From the NCBI RefSeq assembly GCF_900115095.1, contig NZ_FOVH01000016.1, forward strand, positions 1 to 64,000: DNA of 64,000 bases, given 5' to 3'. The notes beneath the pieces are model-generated. The model ran no database searches and was not told where the DNA came from. It worked only from the letters and a program-made list of their open reading frames with translations. The DNA is from Actinomadura madurae (GTDB taxonomy: Bacteria; Actinomycetota; Actinomycetes; Streptosporangiales; Streptosporangiaceae). The position numbers and the translations under genes were made by a program. Shown piece after piece: positions 1 through 7,538 of this stretch; position 1 is the stretch's first letter; each line of letters begins with the position of its first letter.

Positions 1-206
1 CAGTACACCGTCTGCCAAGGCGGGAAGTCGGCGGGCAGCTGCCGCCACGGGCATCCGGTGCGCACCACGTACAGCACCGCGTCCACGATCTCGCGCCGCG
101 AATGCTTCTCCGGGCGCCCGCCGCTGCCGGCCGGTGGCAGCAGCGGCTGCACCAGCGCCCACTCCTCATCGGTCAGGTCCGACGGGTAACACGACGTCCG
201 AGCCAT
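1..206 (-). CDS. IS5-family transposase, N-terminal part (runs off window)
   Basis: This is the first 68 residues of a transposase whose remainder lies before base 1. The protein opens MARTSCYPSDLTDEEWALVQ, followed by the LPP, GRPEKHSRREIVDAVLYVVR and TGCPWRQLPADFPPW segments typical of the N-terminal domain of IS5-group (DUF4096) transposases. The DDE catalytic residues would lie in the missing part. The ATG at 206 is the only sensible start. No second copy or end repeat can be tested here, so it is unknown whether the element is intact. It marks the left edge of the window as mobile DNA and reads away from the XRE regulator that follows. Confidence 0.85.
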   Translation of the reverse strand, partial: MARTSCYPSDLTDEEWALVQPLLPPAGSGGRPEKHSRREIVDAVLYVVRTGCPWRQLPADFPPWQTVY

Positions 207-338
207 CGCCACACCCTGCACGAACCGGCACACCGCATCACGCAGACACACCGACCGAGATCAACTTCTCAAACACGCACTAACATAGGGCGGTGCCGAT
301 CCTCCCCCGCGCAGACCCGTCGACTGGCTGGTGACCCC

Positions 339-1262
339 TTGGCCCAGGATTCAGCTGCCCCAACACCTCCGTCCGAGGGTGATCCGGCCGGACGGCTGAT
401 CGATTATCCGCGCCGCGGCGGCCCCACCGTCCTGCGCATTCTCCTCGGCGCACAACTGCGGCGGCTGCGTGAGGCCCGCGGCATCTCCACCGAGCAGGCG
501 GGCTACGAGATCCGCGGCTCCCATTCGAAGATCAGCCGCATGGAGCTCGGCCGCGTCGGCTTCAAGGAGCGCGACGTCTCCGACCTGCTGACCCTGTACG
601 GCGTCTCCGATCCGGACGAGCGGGCCCCGCTGCTGGAGCTCGCGAAGGAGGCCAACACCCCCGGCTTGTGGCACCGGTACGGCGACGTCCTGCCCAGCTG
701 GTTCGAGGTGTACCTCGGCCTGGAAGAGGCCGCCTCCCTGCTGCGCACCTACGAGCTGCAGTTCGTCCCCGGGCTGCTGCAGACGGAGGACTACGCGCGA
801 GCGGTCGTCCGCCTCGGTTTCTCGGACGCGTCCGACGAGGAGGTCGAGCGCCGCGTCCAGGTGCGCACCACCCGGCAGCACCGGTTCACCTCACCGGGGG
901 CTCCGACCCTGTGGGCCGTGCTGGACGAGGCGGTCGTGCGCCGTCCCCTCGGTGGGCGCGCCGTGATGCGGGCCCAGCTCCAGCACCTGATCGAGGTGTG
1001 CGAGCTGCCCAACGTCACGCTGCAGATCGTGCCGTTCGGCGCGGGCGGGCACGCCGCAGCCGGCGGCCCGTTCACCATCCTGCGCTTCGCCGAGCCCGGC
1101 CTGTCCGACGTCGTGTACCTGGAGCAGCTCACCAGCGCGCTCTACCTCGACAAGCCGACCGACGTCGACACCTACATGCGCGCCATGAACAACCTGTGCA
1201 TCACCGCCGAGCGCCCCGACGACACCGTGCGCTACCTCACCGACGTCCTGAACGACCTTTGA
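339..1262 (+). CDS. XRE-family helix-turn-helix regulator with DUF5753 domain
   Basis: This is an actinomycete-type DNA-binding regulator of about 307 residues. An N-terminal helix-turn-helix carries LRRLREARG and GSHSKISRMELGRVGFK, and is followed by the DUF5753 ligand or partner domain (WFEVYLGLEEAA, YELQFVPGLLQTEDYA, VLDEAVVRRP). Such proteins usually sit beside a small DUF397 partner in Streptomyces and relatives, but none is visible here, so it may be an orphan. The start is uncertain. The reading frame is open back to an ATG at 102, but that lies inside the antisense transposase and encodes low-complexity sequence. The TTG at 339 gives a normal N-terminus. Target genes are unknown. Confidence 0.8.
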   Translation: MAQDSAAPTPPSEGDPAGRLIDYPRRGGPTVLRILLGAQLRRLREARGISTEQAGYEIRGSHSKISRMELGRVGFKERDVSDLLTLYGVSDPDERAPLLELAKEANTPGLWHRYGDVLPSWFEVYLGLEEAASLLRTYELQFVPGLLQTEDYARAVVRLGFSDASDEEVERRVQVRTTRQHRFTSPGAPTLWAVLDEAVVRRPLGGRAVMRAQLQHLIEVCELPNVTLQIVPFGAGGHAAAGGPFTILRFAEPGLSDVVYLEQLTSALYLDKPTDVDTYMRAMNNLCITAERPDDTVRYLTDVLNDL

Positions 1263-1273
1263 CCCCGTGCGGA

Positions 1274-1711
1274 TCACGGCGGGCCGTCGATGACGCGCTG
1301 GTCCCGGCTGCGGCTTCCGCCGCGGAACTCCGCGATGACCGCTCCGTCCGCGACGCGGCGGACCGTCACGTCGTAGACGCCGCTCCGTCCGTACCGGACG
1401 CGTTCCACCGCCGTCGCCTCCAGCACGTCCCCGCCGTGCGCGCTCGCCACGAACACCACGTCGGCGGACGCGGCGACCGTCACCGCCCCATGGGTGTTGC
1501 AGGCGTAGGCGAACGCGGAGTCGGCCAGCAGGAACAGGTAGCCGCCGTGCGCGATGCCGTAGCCGTTCACCATGGTGTCCGCGACCGTCATCCGCAGCCG
1601 CGCCCGCCCCGGCGCCACCTCGGCGATCTCCATCGCGAGGTCCTGCGCCACCTTGTCCCGGGCGTACATCGTCTCGGCGCACCGCCACGCCAGCTCTGCC
1701 GCGTCGTCCAC
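1274..1711 (-). CDS. paaI: PaaI-like hotdog thioesterase
   Basis: The product is a hotdog-fold acyl-CoA thioesterase of the PaaI type, which in the phenylacetate pathway releases CoA from stalled hydroxyphenylacetyl-CoA-type intermediates. The family core is clear: CAETMYARDKVAQDL at the start, then NGYGIAHGGYLFLLADSAFA, which carries the HGG substrate-binding and catalytic region. Length from the GTG at 1711 is 145 residues, normal for PaaI. An ATG at 1771 would add a 20-residue Arg-rich stretch that does not look like this family. No other paa genes lie nearby, so a housekeeping thioesterase role is equally possible. It converges on the XRE gene. Confidence 0.75.
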   Translation of the reverse strand: MDDAAELAWRCAETMYARDKVAQDLAMEIAEVAPGRARLRMTVADTMVNGYGIAHGGYLFLLADSAFAYACNTHGAVTVAASADVVFVASAHGGDVLEATAVERVRYGRSGVYDVTVRRVADGAVIAEFRGGSRSRDQRVIDGPP

Positions 1712-1841
1712 CAGCCCAGGGTAGTGATCGGCACGCCGATGCGGACGGCGCGCATTTGAGACGCGGCCCATCGGGAAGGTCGTTGCGGGTCCGGCTGTTC
1801 ACGACAGTGATCGCCTCTAGGTCCGAACACAGGGAGAATGC

Positions 1842-2243
1842 ATGCTTTTCGGCAAGGAGCACGTCGACCGCTACCAGGCGACGGACGGCGAGGAGGGACA
1901 CGACTGGCAGGGCACCATCACCCTCCTGCTCACCGCCAAGGGACGGCGCAGCGGCAAGGAGTACACCACTCCGCTCATCTACCAGCCGGAGGGCGACGCC
2001 TACCTGGTCGTCGCGTCCAACGGCGGCGCGGACGAGCACCCGTCCTGGTACCTCAACCTTGAGGCGGACCCCGAGGTGAAGGTGCAGGTGCGCGGCGACA
2101 GGTTCACCGCTCGGGCGCGCACGGCGACGCCCGAGGAGAAGCCGCCGCTCTGGCGGAAGATGGCCGCCACGTGGCCCGACTACGACGAGTACCAGAAGAA
2201 GACGAGCCGTCCCATCCCCGTCGTCATCCTGGAACGCGTCTGA
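1842..2243 (+). CDS. Ddn-like nitroreductase / deazaflavin-dependent oxidoreductase
   Basis: This 133-residue protein belongs to the Ddn/F420H2-dependent split-barrel family (DUF385). Visible features are the GRRSGKEYTTPLIYQPEGDAYL segment, which contacts the deazaflavin phosphate tail in characterised members, and HPSWYLNLEADPEVKVQVRG, a family hallmark. Members reduce varied substrates such as quinones, nitroimidazoles or enones using F420H2. The substrate cannot be inferred here. An AGGGAG ribosome site lies at 1831-1836, six bases before the ATG. The gene stands alone and is followed by a strong hairpin. Confidence 0.85.
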   Translation: MLFGKEHVDRYQATDGEEGHDWQGTITLLLTAKGRRSGKEYTTPLIYQPEGDAYLVVASNGGADEHPSWYLNLEADPEVKVQVRGDRFTARARTATPEEKPPLWRKMAATWPDYDEYQKKTSRPIPVVILERV

Positions 2244-2247
2244 GGCG

Positions 2248-2282
2248 GCGGACCGCGCGGTCCGCGGGTCCGCGCGGTCCGC
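2248..2282 (+). terminator. GC-rich hairpin after the Ddn-like gene
   Basis: A perfect 13-bp inverted repeat pairs 2248-2260 with 2270-2282 around a 9-base loop, starting 5 bases after the stop codon. A short TTT follows. The position and strength fit an intrinsic-type terminator; U tracts are commonly weak in actinomycetes. Confidence 0.6.
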
Positions 2283-2365
2283 TTTCGCGGCGCGGCCGGG
2301 ACGTGTAGCGTCGGCGTAGAACATCCATTCGACCGCCGTCCGTCCGACCCAGCCGAGGTGCCGAC

Positions 2366-3457
2366 GTGCCGACGTCATACAGCTCTGACAGTGAACGCGG
2401 GAGCGGCGTCGGCGAGGGCGGCGCCGAGCCGCCGCCGCGGCTGCTGAGCCGCTGGGAGATCGGCGCGCCGGCCGAGGCGACGCCGCTGGGCTCCGGGCGC
2501 GGTCCCCGGAGCTGGCGGGTCGACGCTGCCGGCGATGCCTACTTCCTCAAGGAGTACGAGCGGCCCGACAGGCGCCGCGTGCTGTTCCGGCACGGCGTCA
2601 CGGCCGCGCTCGACGCCGCGGGCCTCCCGGTGCTCGCGCCGGTGCCGGCGCGCGGCGGCCGGACGCTGGTCACCGCCGCCGGCCGCGGCTACGTCCTGTA
2701 CCCGTGGGTCGGGGGCCGCGGGCGCGGCGGGCTGGAGCTGACGTTCGCCCAGTGCGAGGCGCTGGGCGAGCTGCTCGGCCGCCTGCACGCCACGCTCGAC
2801 GAGCTGACGGCGCCCGTCCAGCAGAGCATGCTCGTTCCGACGCCGCGCGCCGCCGACGCCGCGGCGGCCGTGGAGGAGATGCTGCGGGACGTCCCGGACG
2901 GCGACGGCGGCACCGACTTCGACGCGCTGACCGTCCGCCGCCTGCGCGAACGCCGCGACCTGCTCGCCGAGTTCGCGGGCCACCAGCCGCCGGACATCGA
3001 GGTGAGCACGGTGGGGCACCTGCACGGCTCGTTCCACGCCGGGCACCTGCGCTACGGCGGCTCGGGCAACGTCACCGCCGTCCTCGGCTGGGACGGGCTG
3101 ACGACGGGCCCGGTCGCGGGCGAGGTCGTCCGGTCGGCGGCGCGGCTGTTCGCCTGCGAGGACGAGCGCGGCCTCGATCTCGACCGCGTCCAGGCGTTCG
3201 TCCGGGGGCACCGGTCCGCGTACCCGCTGGACGCCGGCCAGATCCAGTCGGCGGTGCACCGCGAATGGTGGGAGCGGCTCTGCGACGTGGCGGCGCTGCG
3301 CCACCGGTACCTCGGTGAGGACGGGACGGCCGAGCGCGGCCCCGCGTCCCTCGTGCCCTGGTGGTCCGCCCAGCTCGAACGCACCCTCGACGCGTTCGCC
3401 GCGCCGTACACCGCGGCGCCCGCCGACGTGCTGGAGGAGAGCCCCGCCTACGGCTGA
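2366..3457 (+). CDS. APH-fold phosphotransferase-family protein with degenerate catalytic loop
   Basis: This 363-residue protein has the aminoglycoside/homoserine-kinase-like (APH) fold: an N-lobe lysine in DAYFLKEYERP, a hinge around YVLYPWVGG, and C-lobe helices. The normal catalytic loop HGD-x-H-x-G-N reads HGSFHAGHL at residues 220-228, so the catalytic Asp is Ser (S222) and the Mg-binding Asn is His (H227). The second metal-site Asp is kept in WDGLTTGP (D243). These changes suggest a pseudokinase or a binding protein, unless another residue substitutes. The GTG at 2366 is used as the start; the first 20 residues are Gly/Ser-rich. No functional partner is evident nearby. Confidence 0.7.
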   Translation: MPTSYSSDSERGSGVGEGGAEPPPRLLSRWEIGAPAEATPLGSGRGPRSWRVDAAGDAYFLKEYERPDRRRVLFRHGVTAALDAAGLPVLAPVPARGGRTLVTAAGRGYVLYPWVGGRGRGGLELTFAQCEALGELLGRLHATLDELTAPVQQSMLVPTPRAADAAAAVEEMLRDVPDGDGGTDFDALTVRRLRERRDLLAEFAGHQPPDIEVSTVGHLHGSFHAGHLRYGGSGNVTAVLGWDGLTTGPVAGEVVRSAARLFACEDERGLDLDRVQAFVRGHRSAYPLDAGQIQSAVHREWWERLCDVAALRHRYLGEDGTAERGPASLVPWWSAQLERTLDAFAAPYTAAPADVLEESPAYG

Positions 3458-3481
3458 ACCGGCCGGTCGTGTCCGGCGCGT

Positions 3482-3507
3482 GGCCGCGGCGAGTCTCCGC
3501 CGCGGCC
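3482..3507 (+). terminator. Hairpin between phosphotransferase-like and dehydrogenase genes
   Basis: A perfect 10-bp inverted repeat (3482-3491 with 3498-3507) with a 6-base loop lies 25 bases after the upstream stop codon. There is no clear T run. Probable terminator. Confidence 0.5.
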
Positions 3508-3603
3508 GGGTAGGGACCCGTTCGGGGATGCACGACATGCGCCCGCTGTGCCAAGCTGGCGCCCCCACCATTTTGAATTGATTAGTCCAAAAGGAGCGGG
3601 AGA

Positions 3604-4470
3604 ATGACGCAGATCGCCGTGCTCGGCACCGGGATCATGGGCGCCCCGATGGCCCGGAACCTCCTCCGGAACGGCCATCAGGTCGTGGCGTGGAACCGCA
3701 CCAGGGACAGGGCGGAGCCGCTCGCCGCCGACGGCGCCGCCGTCGCGGACTCCCCCGCCGGGGCCGTCCGGGACGCCGAGGTCGTCATCACGATGCTGAA
3801 CGACGCCGATACGGCGCTGTCGGTCATGAAGGACGCCGTCCCGGCGTTGCGCAGCGGACAGGTCTGGGCGCAGATGGGGACGGTCGGCGTCGCGGACGTC
3901 CCGGCCCTGGCCGGGTTCGCCGCCGAGCACGAACTGACGTTCGTGGACTCCCCCGTCCAGGGCACCAAGCAGCCCGCGGAGCAGGGCAAGCTGATGATCC
4001 TGGCCGCCGGCCCGCAGCAGGCGCGCGAGGTCCTGGAGCCCGTCTTCGGCGCCGTCGGCGCCCGGACCCTGTGGCTGGACGAGGACGGCGCGAGTGGCGC
4101 GGGCACCCGGCTCAAGCTGGCCGCGGTGAGTTACGCCATCTCGCTGACCTCGGTCGTCGCCGAGTCCGTCGCCCTGGCCGAGGGGCTCGGGCTCGACCCG
4201 GCCCTGCTCGGCGAGGTCCTCACCGGCGGCCCGCTCGACAGCGTCTACCTGCAGATGAAGATGAAGGCGATGCTGGCCGGCGACTTCGAGCCGAGCTTCG
4301 CCGTCCGCAACGCGGAGAAGAACACCCGGCTGATCCACGAGTCCGCCGCGAGCGCGGGCATCCGGGTCGATGTGAACGACGCGGCGGGCACGCGGTTCCG
4401 GCGCGTGATCGAGCAGGGCCACGGCGACGAGGACATGGCCGCCACCTACCGGGCGAGCTTCACCGGCTGA
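3604..4470 (+). CDS. NAD(P)-dependent beta-hydroxyacid dehydrogenase (HIBADH/GLYR family)
   Basis: This 288-residue protein shows the beta-hydroxyacid dehydrogenase pattern. A Rossmann fingerprint at the N-terminus, IAVLGTGIMGAPMARNLLRNG, ends in VVAWNRT, whose Arg suggests NADPH preference. A substrate-binding DSPVQGTKQPAEQG segment follows near residue 117, then the catalytic-lysine helix (GAGTRLKLAAVSYAISL) and a C-terminal helical domain. Substrates may be small hydroxyacids, succinic semialdehyde or imines; none can be chosen from sequence. A strong AAAAGGAGCGGG ribosome site precedes the ATG. The upstream 3575-3596 stretch is an A/T-rich imperfect palindrome (TTTTG...CAAAA) that could be an operator. 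It is followed by a small hairpin. Confidence 0.85.
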   Translation: MTQIAVLGTGIMGAPMARNLLRNGHQVVAWNRTRDRAEPLAADGAAVADSPAGAVRDAEVVITMLNDADTALSVMKDAVPALRSGQVWAQMGTVGVADVPALAGFAAEHELTFVDSPVQGTKQPAEQGKLMILAAGPQQAREVLEPVFGAVGARTLWLDEDGASGAGTRLKLAAVSYAISLTSVVAESVALAEGLGLDPALLGEVLTGGPLDSVYLQMKMKAMLAGDFEPSFAVRNAEKNTRLIHESAASAGIRVDVNDAAGTRFRRVIEQGHGDEDMAATYRASFTG

Positions 4471-4487
4471 CACCGGGCATCCCGGTG
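4471..4487 (+). terminator. Short hairpin after the dehydrogenase gene
   Basis: CACCGGG at 4471-4477 pairs with CCCGGTG at 4481-4487 around a three-base loop, directly after the stop codon. It is followed by further GC-rich repeats. It is a plausible but modest terminator. Confidence 0.4.
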
Positions 4488-4524
4488 CCCGCACCCGGGC
4501 GGCACCCGGGCGAGGATGGTGGGC

Positions 4525-4914
4525 ATGGACGTTCTGAGCAGCCGCATCCTGCTTCGCCCGGGTGACCCGGCGCGCACGCAGCGCTTCTACCGCGACGTGC
4601 TGGGCCTCGCCGTCTACCGGGAGTTCGGCCCGGCCGCCTCCCCCGGCGTGGTGTTCTTCCTCGGCCCCGGGTTCCTGGAGGTGTCCGGGCACGGCGCGGG
4701 CGGGACGGGACCGTCCCCGATGATCTGGCTGCAGGTCCGGGACGTCCGGGCGGAGCACGAGCGGCTCGCGGCGGCCGGGGCGCGCGTCACGCGGGAACCG
4801 CGCGAGGAGCCGTGGGGGCTGGTCGAGATGTGGATCGAGGACCCCGACGGCGTCAAGATCGTTATCGTGGAGGTCCCGGAGGCGCACCCCCTGCGCCGCG
4901 ACCAGCGATCCTGA
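4525..4914 (+). CDS. VOC-family (glyoxalase/dioxygenase fold) protein
   Basis: This is a single vicinal-oxygen-chelate domain protein of about 129 residues. The paired beta-alpha-beta-beta-beta pattern is visible: SRILLRPGDPARTQRFYRDVLGLAVY, then VVFFLGPGFLEVSG, WLQVRDVRAEHERLAAAGARV and a C-terminal WIEDPDGVKIVIVEVP. Members are lyases, dioxygenases, or drug-binding resistance proteins, and the metal ligands cannot be assigned firmly. The ATG at 4525 fits the GGTGGGC site better than the ATG nine bases upstream. It sits 18 bases before a methyltransferase gene on the same strand, so the two are probably co-transcribed. Confidence 0.8.
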   Translation: MDVLSSRILLRPGDPARTQRFYRDVLGLAVYREFGPAASPGVVFFLGPGFLEVSGHGAGGTGPSPMIWLQVRDVRAEHERLAAAGARVTREPREEPWGLVEMWIEDPDGVKIVIVEVPEAHPLRRDQRS

Positions 4915-4932
4915 CCCCCACCGGCGGCGCCG

Positions 4933-5538
4933 ATGACCGACGAGTACTGGAACCACAACACCCACTACCACGACGTCGTGCTGCGCAACGTGCCGCGCGG
5001 CTGCGGCGAGGCACTGGACGTGGGCTGCGGCGACGGCCTGCTCGCGCGCCGCCTCGCACCGCGGGCGGCGCACGTCACCGGGCTCGACCGGTCGGCGGAG
5101 ATGGTCGCCAAGGCCAGGAGGCTGAGCGAGGGCATCGGCAACGTCGAGTTCGTCGAGGCCGGCCTGCTGGAGCACGACCTGCCCGAGAACCACTACGACT
5201 TCGTCTGCAGCGTCGCGGCCATCCACCACATGGACTTCGCCAAGGGGCTGTCCGCGATGCGCGACGCGCTGCGGCCGGGCGGCGGCCTCGTGGTCATCAG
5301 CCTCGCCGGCAACAAGGGGCCGCGGGACTGGGCGTTCTCGGCAATGGGCCTCCCGGCCCACCACGCCCTCCGCCTCCGGAACCTGCGCCGCTCCCGCGGC
5401 GGACCGGGAGCGCCGATCGCCGATCCCGCCATGACCTGGGCCGAGGTGCGGGACGAGGCGCAACGCGTCCTGCCCGGCGCCGTCTTCCGTAGGCACCTGC
5501 TGTGGCGGTACTCCCTCGTGTGGCGGAAGCCGCGCTGA
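4933..5538 (+). CDS. Class I SAM-dependent methyltransferase
   Basis: This 201-residue protein has the canonical SAM-binding motif I ALDVGCGDGLLARRLA near residues 27-40, acidic motif VTGLDRS for the SAM ribose, and the post-motif region YDFVCSVAAIHHM followed by ALRPGGGLVVI. It is of the ubiquinone/menaquinone-methylase-like small-molecule type; the acceptor is unknown. It lies 18 bases after the VOC gene and 68 bases before the start of the nuclease-helicase operon, which has its own promoter. Confidence 0.85.
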   Translation: MTDEYWNHNTHYHDVVLRNVPRGCGEALDVGCGDGLLARRLAPRAAHVTGLDRSAEMVAKARRLSEGIGNVEFVEAGLLEHDLPENHYDFVCSVAAIHHMDFAKGLSAMRDALRPGGGLVVISLAGNKGPRDWAFSAMGLPAHHALRLRNLRRSRGGPGAPIADPAMTWAEVRDEAQRVLPGAVFRRHLLWRYSLVWRKPR

Positions 5539-5560
5539 ACCAGATCGCGCCACGCCAAAG

Positions 5561-5599
5561 CTGGAAAACACTGGAAGTGTCCGGAAGCACCTGTACTGT
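5561..5599 (+). promoter_or_regulatory. Leaderless promoter with three 10-bp phased repeats
   Basis: The units CTGGAA, CTGGAA and CCGGAA begin at 5561, 5571 and 5581, exactly one helical turn apart. A -10-like TACTGT sits at 5594-5599, seven bases before the ATG at 5607, so transcription should begin at or just before the start codon. CTGGAA at 5571-5576 is spaced 17 bp from the -10 and could double as the -35. TGTC at 5578-5581 has the spacing to the -10 seen in PafBC (RecA-NDp) DNA-damage promoters, but the middle part of that motif is not matched. Confidence 0.55.
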
Positions 5600-5606
5600 C
5601 TGCGCC

Positions 5607-6440
5607 ATGCCCCGGTCCCCCGGCGTCCCGACCCCCGACGAGCTGGAAGCGCGCATCGCCGAGCTGCGCGCCGCCGTCCGCCGGGCCATGGCGTCCGGCG
5701 ACCGGCGGGGGGCCCGCGCGCTGCGCACCGAGCTGCGCCGGGCCGAGAGCGCGTGGGACGACGCGGTCCTCGGCGCCGGCGACCCGCCGGCGAAGCCTTC
5801 CGACAGCGGCGAGCGCGGGCTGCTGCCCGTCCGGGAGCAGGTCCACCAGGCGCTCACGCTGCTCGGCGTCCCCGCCGCGCCCAAGCTGATCGGATCGGTG
5901 TACGCGGCCTTCTTCCCCGGCGAGATTCCCGGCAGCCGGCTGACGAGCCTGCGGCGCGACGAGGAGCGCTCGTTCCGCACCGCCCCCTACGCCCGGCCGT
6001 ACTACCTGTGCGCCGCGCTGACCGCCGACCTTCTCGCACCGGCCCGCGGCCTGCTCACCGTGAGCACGTGGCCGCTGGAGCAGCGGATCGTCGGCCCGCT
6101 GAGCCCGCGCACCGACTTCCTCACGTCGGCGGTGCGCCTCGCCGAGCACGCCGGGCGCGGGACGCCGCCGCCCGGAGTGCAGCGGCTGCTGTGGCGTTTC
6201 GCGTCCAACATTCCCGGTGCGGTCACCGGTACGGTCGGTACGGTCGAGCCGTCCGCGCTGGCCGAGGCCGCCCGGGCCGAGCTGGACGTGCACCGGGAGC
6301 CGGACCGGCGGCGGCGCGAGGCCGCCGCGGCCCGCGCCCGGGAACGGCTCGACGACGCGGAACGGCTGTTCGGCAGCCGGCTGCGGTCCCTGCGGGACTC
6401 CGGCCGGCGCCCCGCCATCAACGGAGAGACGGACCGATGA
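5607..6440 (+). CDS. Unrecognised protein, first gene of Dna2-like operon
   Basis: I do not recognise this 277-residue protein. It starts with a charged helical segment (DELEARIAELRAAVRRAMASGDRRGARALRTELRRAE) likely to form a short coiled coil. A globular middle follows, with QALTLLGVPAAPKLIGSVYAAF, RLTSLRRDEERSF and YYLCAALTADLLAPARGLLTV, then an Arg/Ala-rich C-terminal helix. The LLGVPAAPKLIGSVYAAFFP part resembles a small winged-helix or DNA-binding unit, which is a guess. Its ATG follows a -10 element by seven bases, so the mRNA looks leaderless. The stop overlaps the nuclease start (ATGA), implying translational coupling with the nuclease. Confidence 0.75.
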   Translation: MPRSPGVPTPDELEARIAELRAAVRRAMASGDRRGARALRTELRRAESAWDDAVLGAGDPPAKPSDSGERGLLPVREQVHQALTLLGVPAAPKLIGSVYAAFFPGEIPGSRLTSLRRDEERSFRTAPYARPYYLCAALTADLLAPARGLLTVSTWPLEQRIVGPLSPRTDFLTSAVRLAEHAGRGTPPPGVQRLLWRFASNIPGAVTGTVGTVEPSALAEAARAELDVHREPDRRRREAAAARARERLDDAERLFGSRLRSLRDSGRRPAINGETDR

Positions 6441-7531
6441 CCGAGACCGCGCCGGACCTGGACCGGCTGCGCGGCGGAGCGCCCCCGCGCAATCACGACG
6501 CCCGCACCATCGCCGCGCTGACGTCCAACCCCGGCTGCGCCCGCCGCGGCGTGATGGACGCGGCGGGCGTCGACAAGGACGCGGTGGCGCGGGAGCTGGG
6601 CTTCCCCGCGCCGTTCGGCCAGTCGCAGTTCGCGATCACGCGCGGGAACGTGTTCGAGGCGCAGGTGAAGGCGGACGGGTGCGCGGAGCTGCTGACGCTG
6701 CTGCGCGAGCGGCTCGGCCTCGACGTCCCCGAGGTCTCCTACGACGACCTGGAGGTCGTCGCGGGCAACGAGGGCCGGGAGCTGCGGCACTCGCGCACCC
6801 GGCGGCTGGTCGCCCGCGCGCTGGAGAGCGGCGAGGGGACGCTGTTCGACCATCCGCTGCTGCGGCTGGAGATCGCCGGGCACCCCGCCTACCTGGAGCC
6901 GGACGTGATCGCGTTCCAGTTCGCGGGCCGGCTGCACGTCATCGAGGTCAAGTCGTTCGCCGTGGTGGACGGGCAGGCCGAGCCCGAGCAGGTCGCGGCG
7001 GCGGCGAGGCAGTCGGCGGTGTACGTGCTCGCGCTGCGCCGGCTGGTGGCCGAGCTGGGGCACGACCCGGCGCGCGTCTCGCACGACGTCTTCCTGGTCT
7101 GCCCGGAGAACTTCTCCAACCGCCCGACCGCGACGCCGCTGGACGTGCGGCCGCAGCTCGCCGTCCTCGAACGGCAGCTCGCGCGGCTCACCCGGATCGA
7201 CGACATCCTGGTGGAGCTGCCCGGCGACCTGACGTTCGAGCCCGGCGAGGCGCTCGCCACGTCGGTCCGCGCGGTGGAGGCCCGGTACTCGCCGGAGTGC
7301 ATGTCGGGGTGCGAGATGGCGCTGTTCTGCCGGGACGAGGCGCGGGCGTGCGGGGCGACGGGCGCGCTCGGCCGGTCCGTCCGCGACGACCTCGGCGGCG
7401 TCGACACGGTCGGCACCGCGCTCGCGCTGGCGGACGGGACGCTGCACCCGTCCGACGACCTGGCCGAGACGGCCGCGCAGCTGCGGGCCGCGGCCCGGCT
7501 GCGCGCGGAAGCCCTGCACGGGGCCGCGTGA
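6437..7531 (+). CDS. Fe-S PD-(D/E)XK nuclease, Cas4/AddB/Dna2-like
   Basis: This 364-residue protein carries a full RecB-type nuclease signature: RGNVFE (69-74, motif I), EPD with D156 (motif II), IEVKS with E170 and K172 (motif III) and QSAVY with Q192 and Y196 (QxxxY motif). Cysteines are placed as in iron-staple nucleases: C34 before the domain, then C288-x3-C292-x5-C298 after it, the pattern that holds a 4Fe-4S cluster in AddB, Cas4 and Dna2. It should cut single-stranded or flapped DNA with metal ions. Unlike Dna2, the helicase is a separate gene two positions downstream. The start codon overlaps the upstream stop. No cas genes or CRISPR are present, so a Cas4 role is unlikely. Confidence 0.88.
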   Translation: MTETAPDLDRLRGGAPPRNHDARTIAALTSNPGCARRGVMDAAGVDKDAVARELGFPAPFGQSQFAITRGNVFEAQVKADGCAELLTLLRERLGLDVPEVSYDDLEVVAGNEGRELRHSRTRRLVARALESGEGTLFDHPLLRLEIAGHPAYLEPDVIAFQFAGRLHVIEVKSFAVVDGQAEPEQVAAAARQSAVYVLALRRLVAELGHDPARVSHDVFLVCPENFSNRPTATPLDVRPQLAVLERQLARLTRIDDILVELPGDLTFEPGEALATSVRAVEARYSPECMSGCEMALFCRDEARACGATGALGRSVRDDLGGVDTVGTALALADGTLHPSDDLAETAAQLRAAARLRAEALHGAA

Positions 7532-7538
7532 TCCGTCC

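Noticed and set aside
102..338. Upstream extension of the XRE regulator to an ATG at 102
   Set aside because: This part is antisense to the clear transposase N-terminus and encodes Arg/His-rich low-complexity sequence unlike the family.
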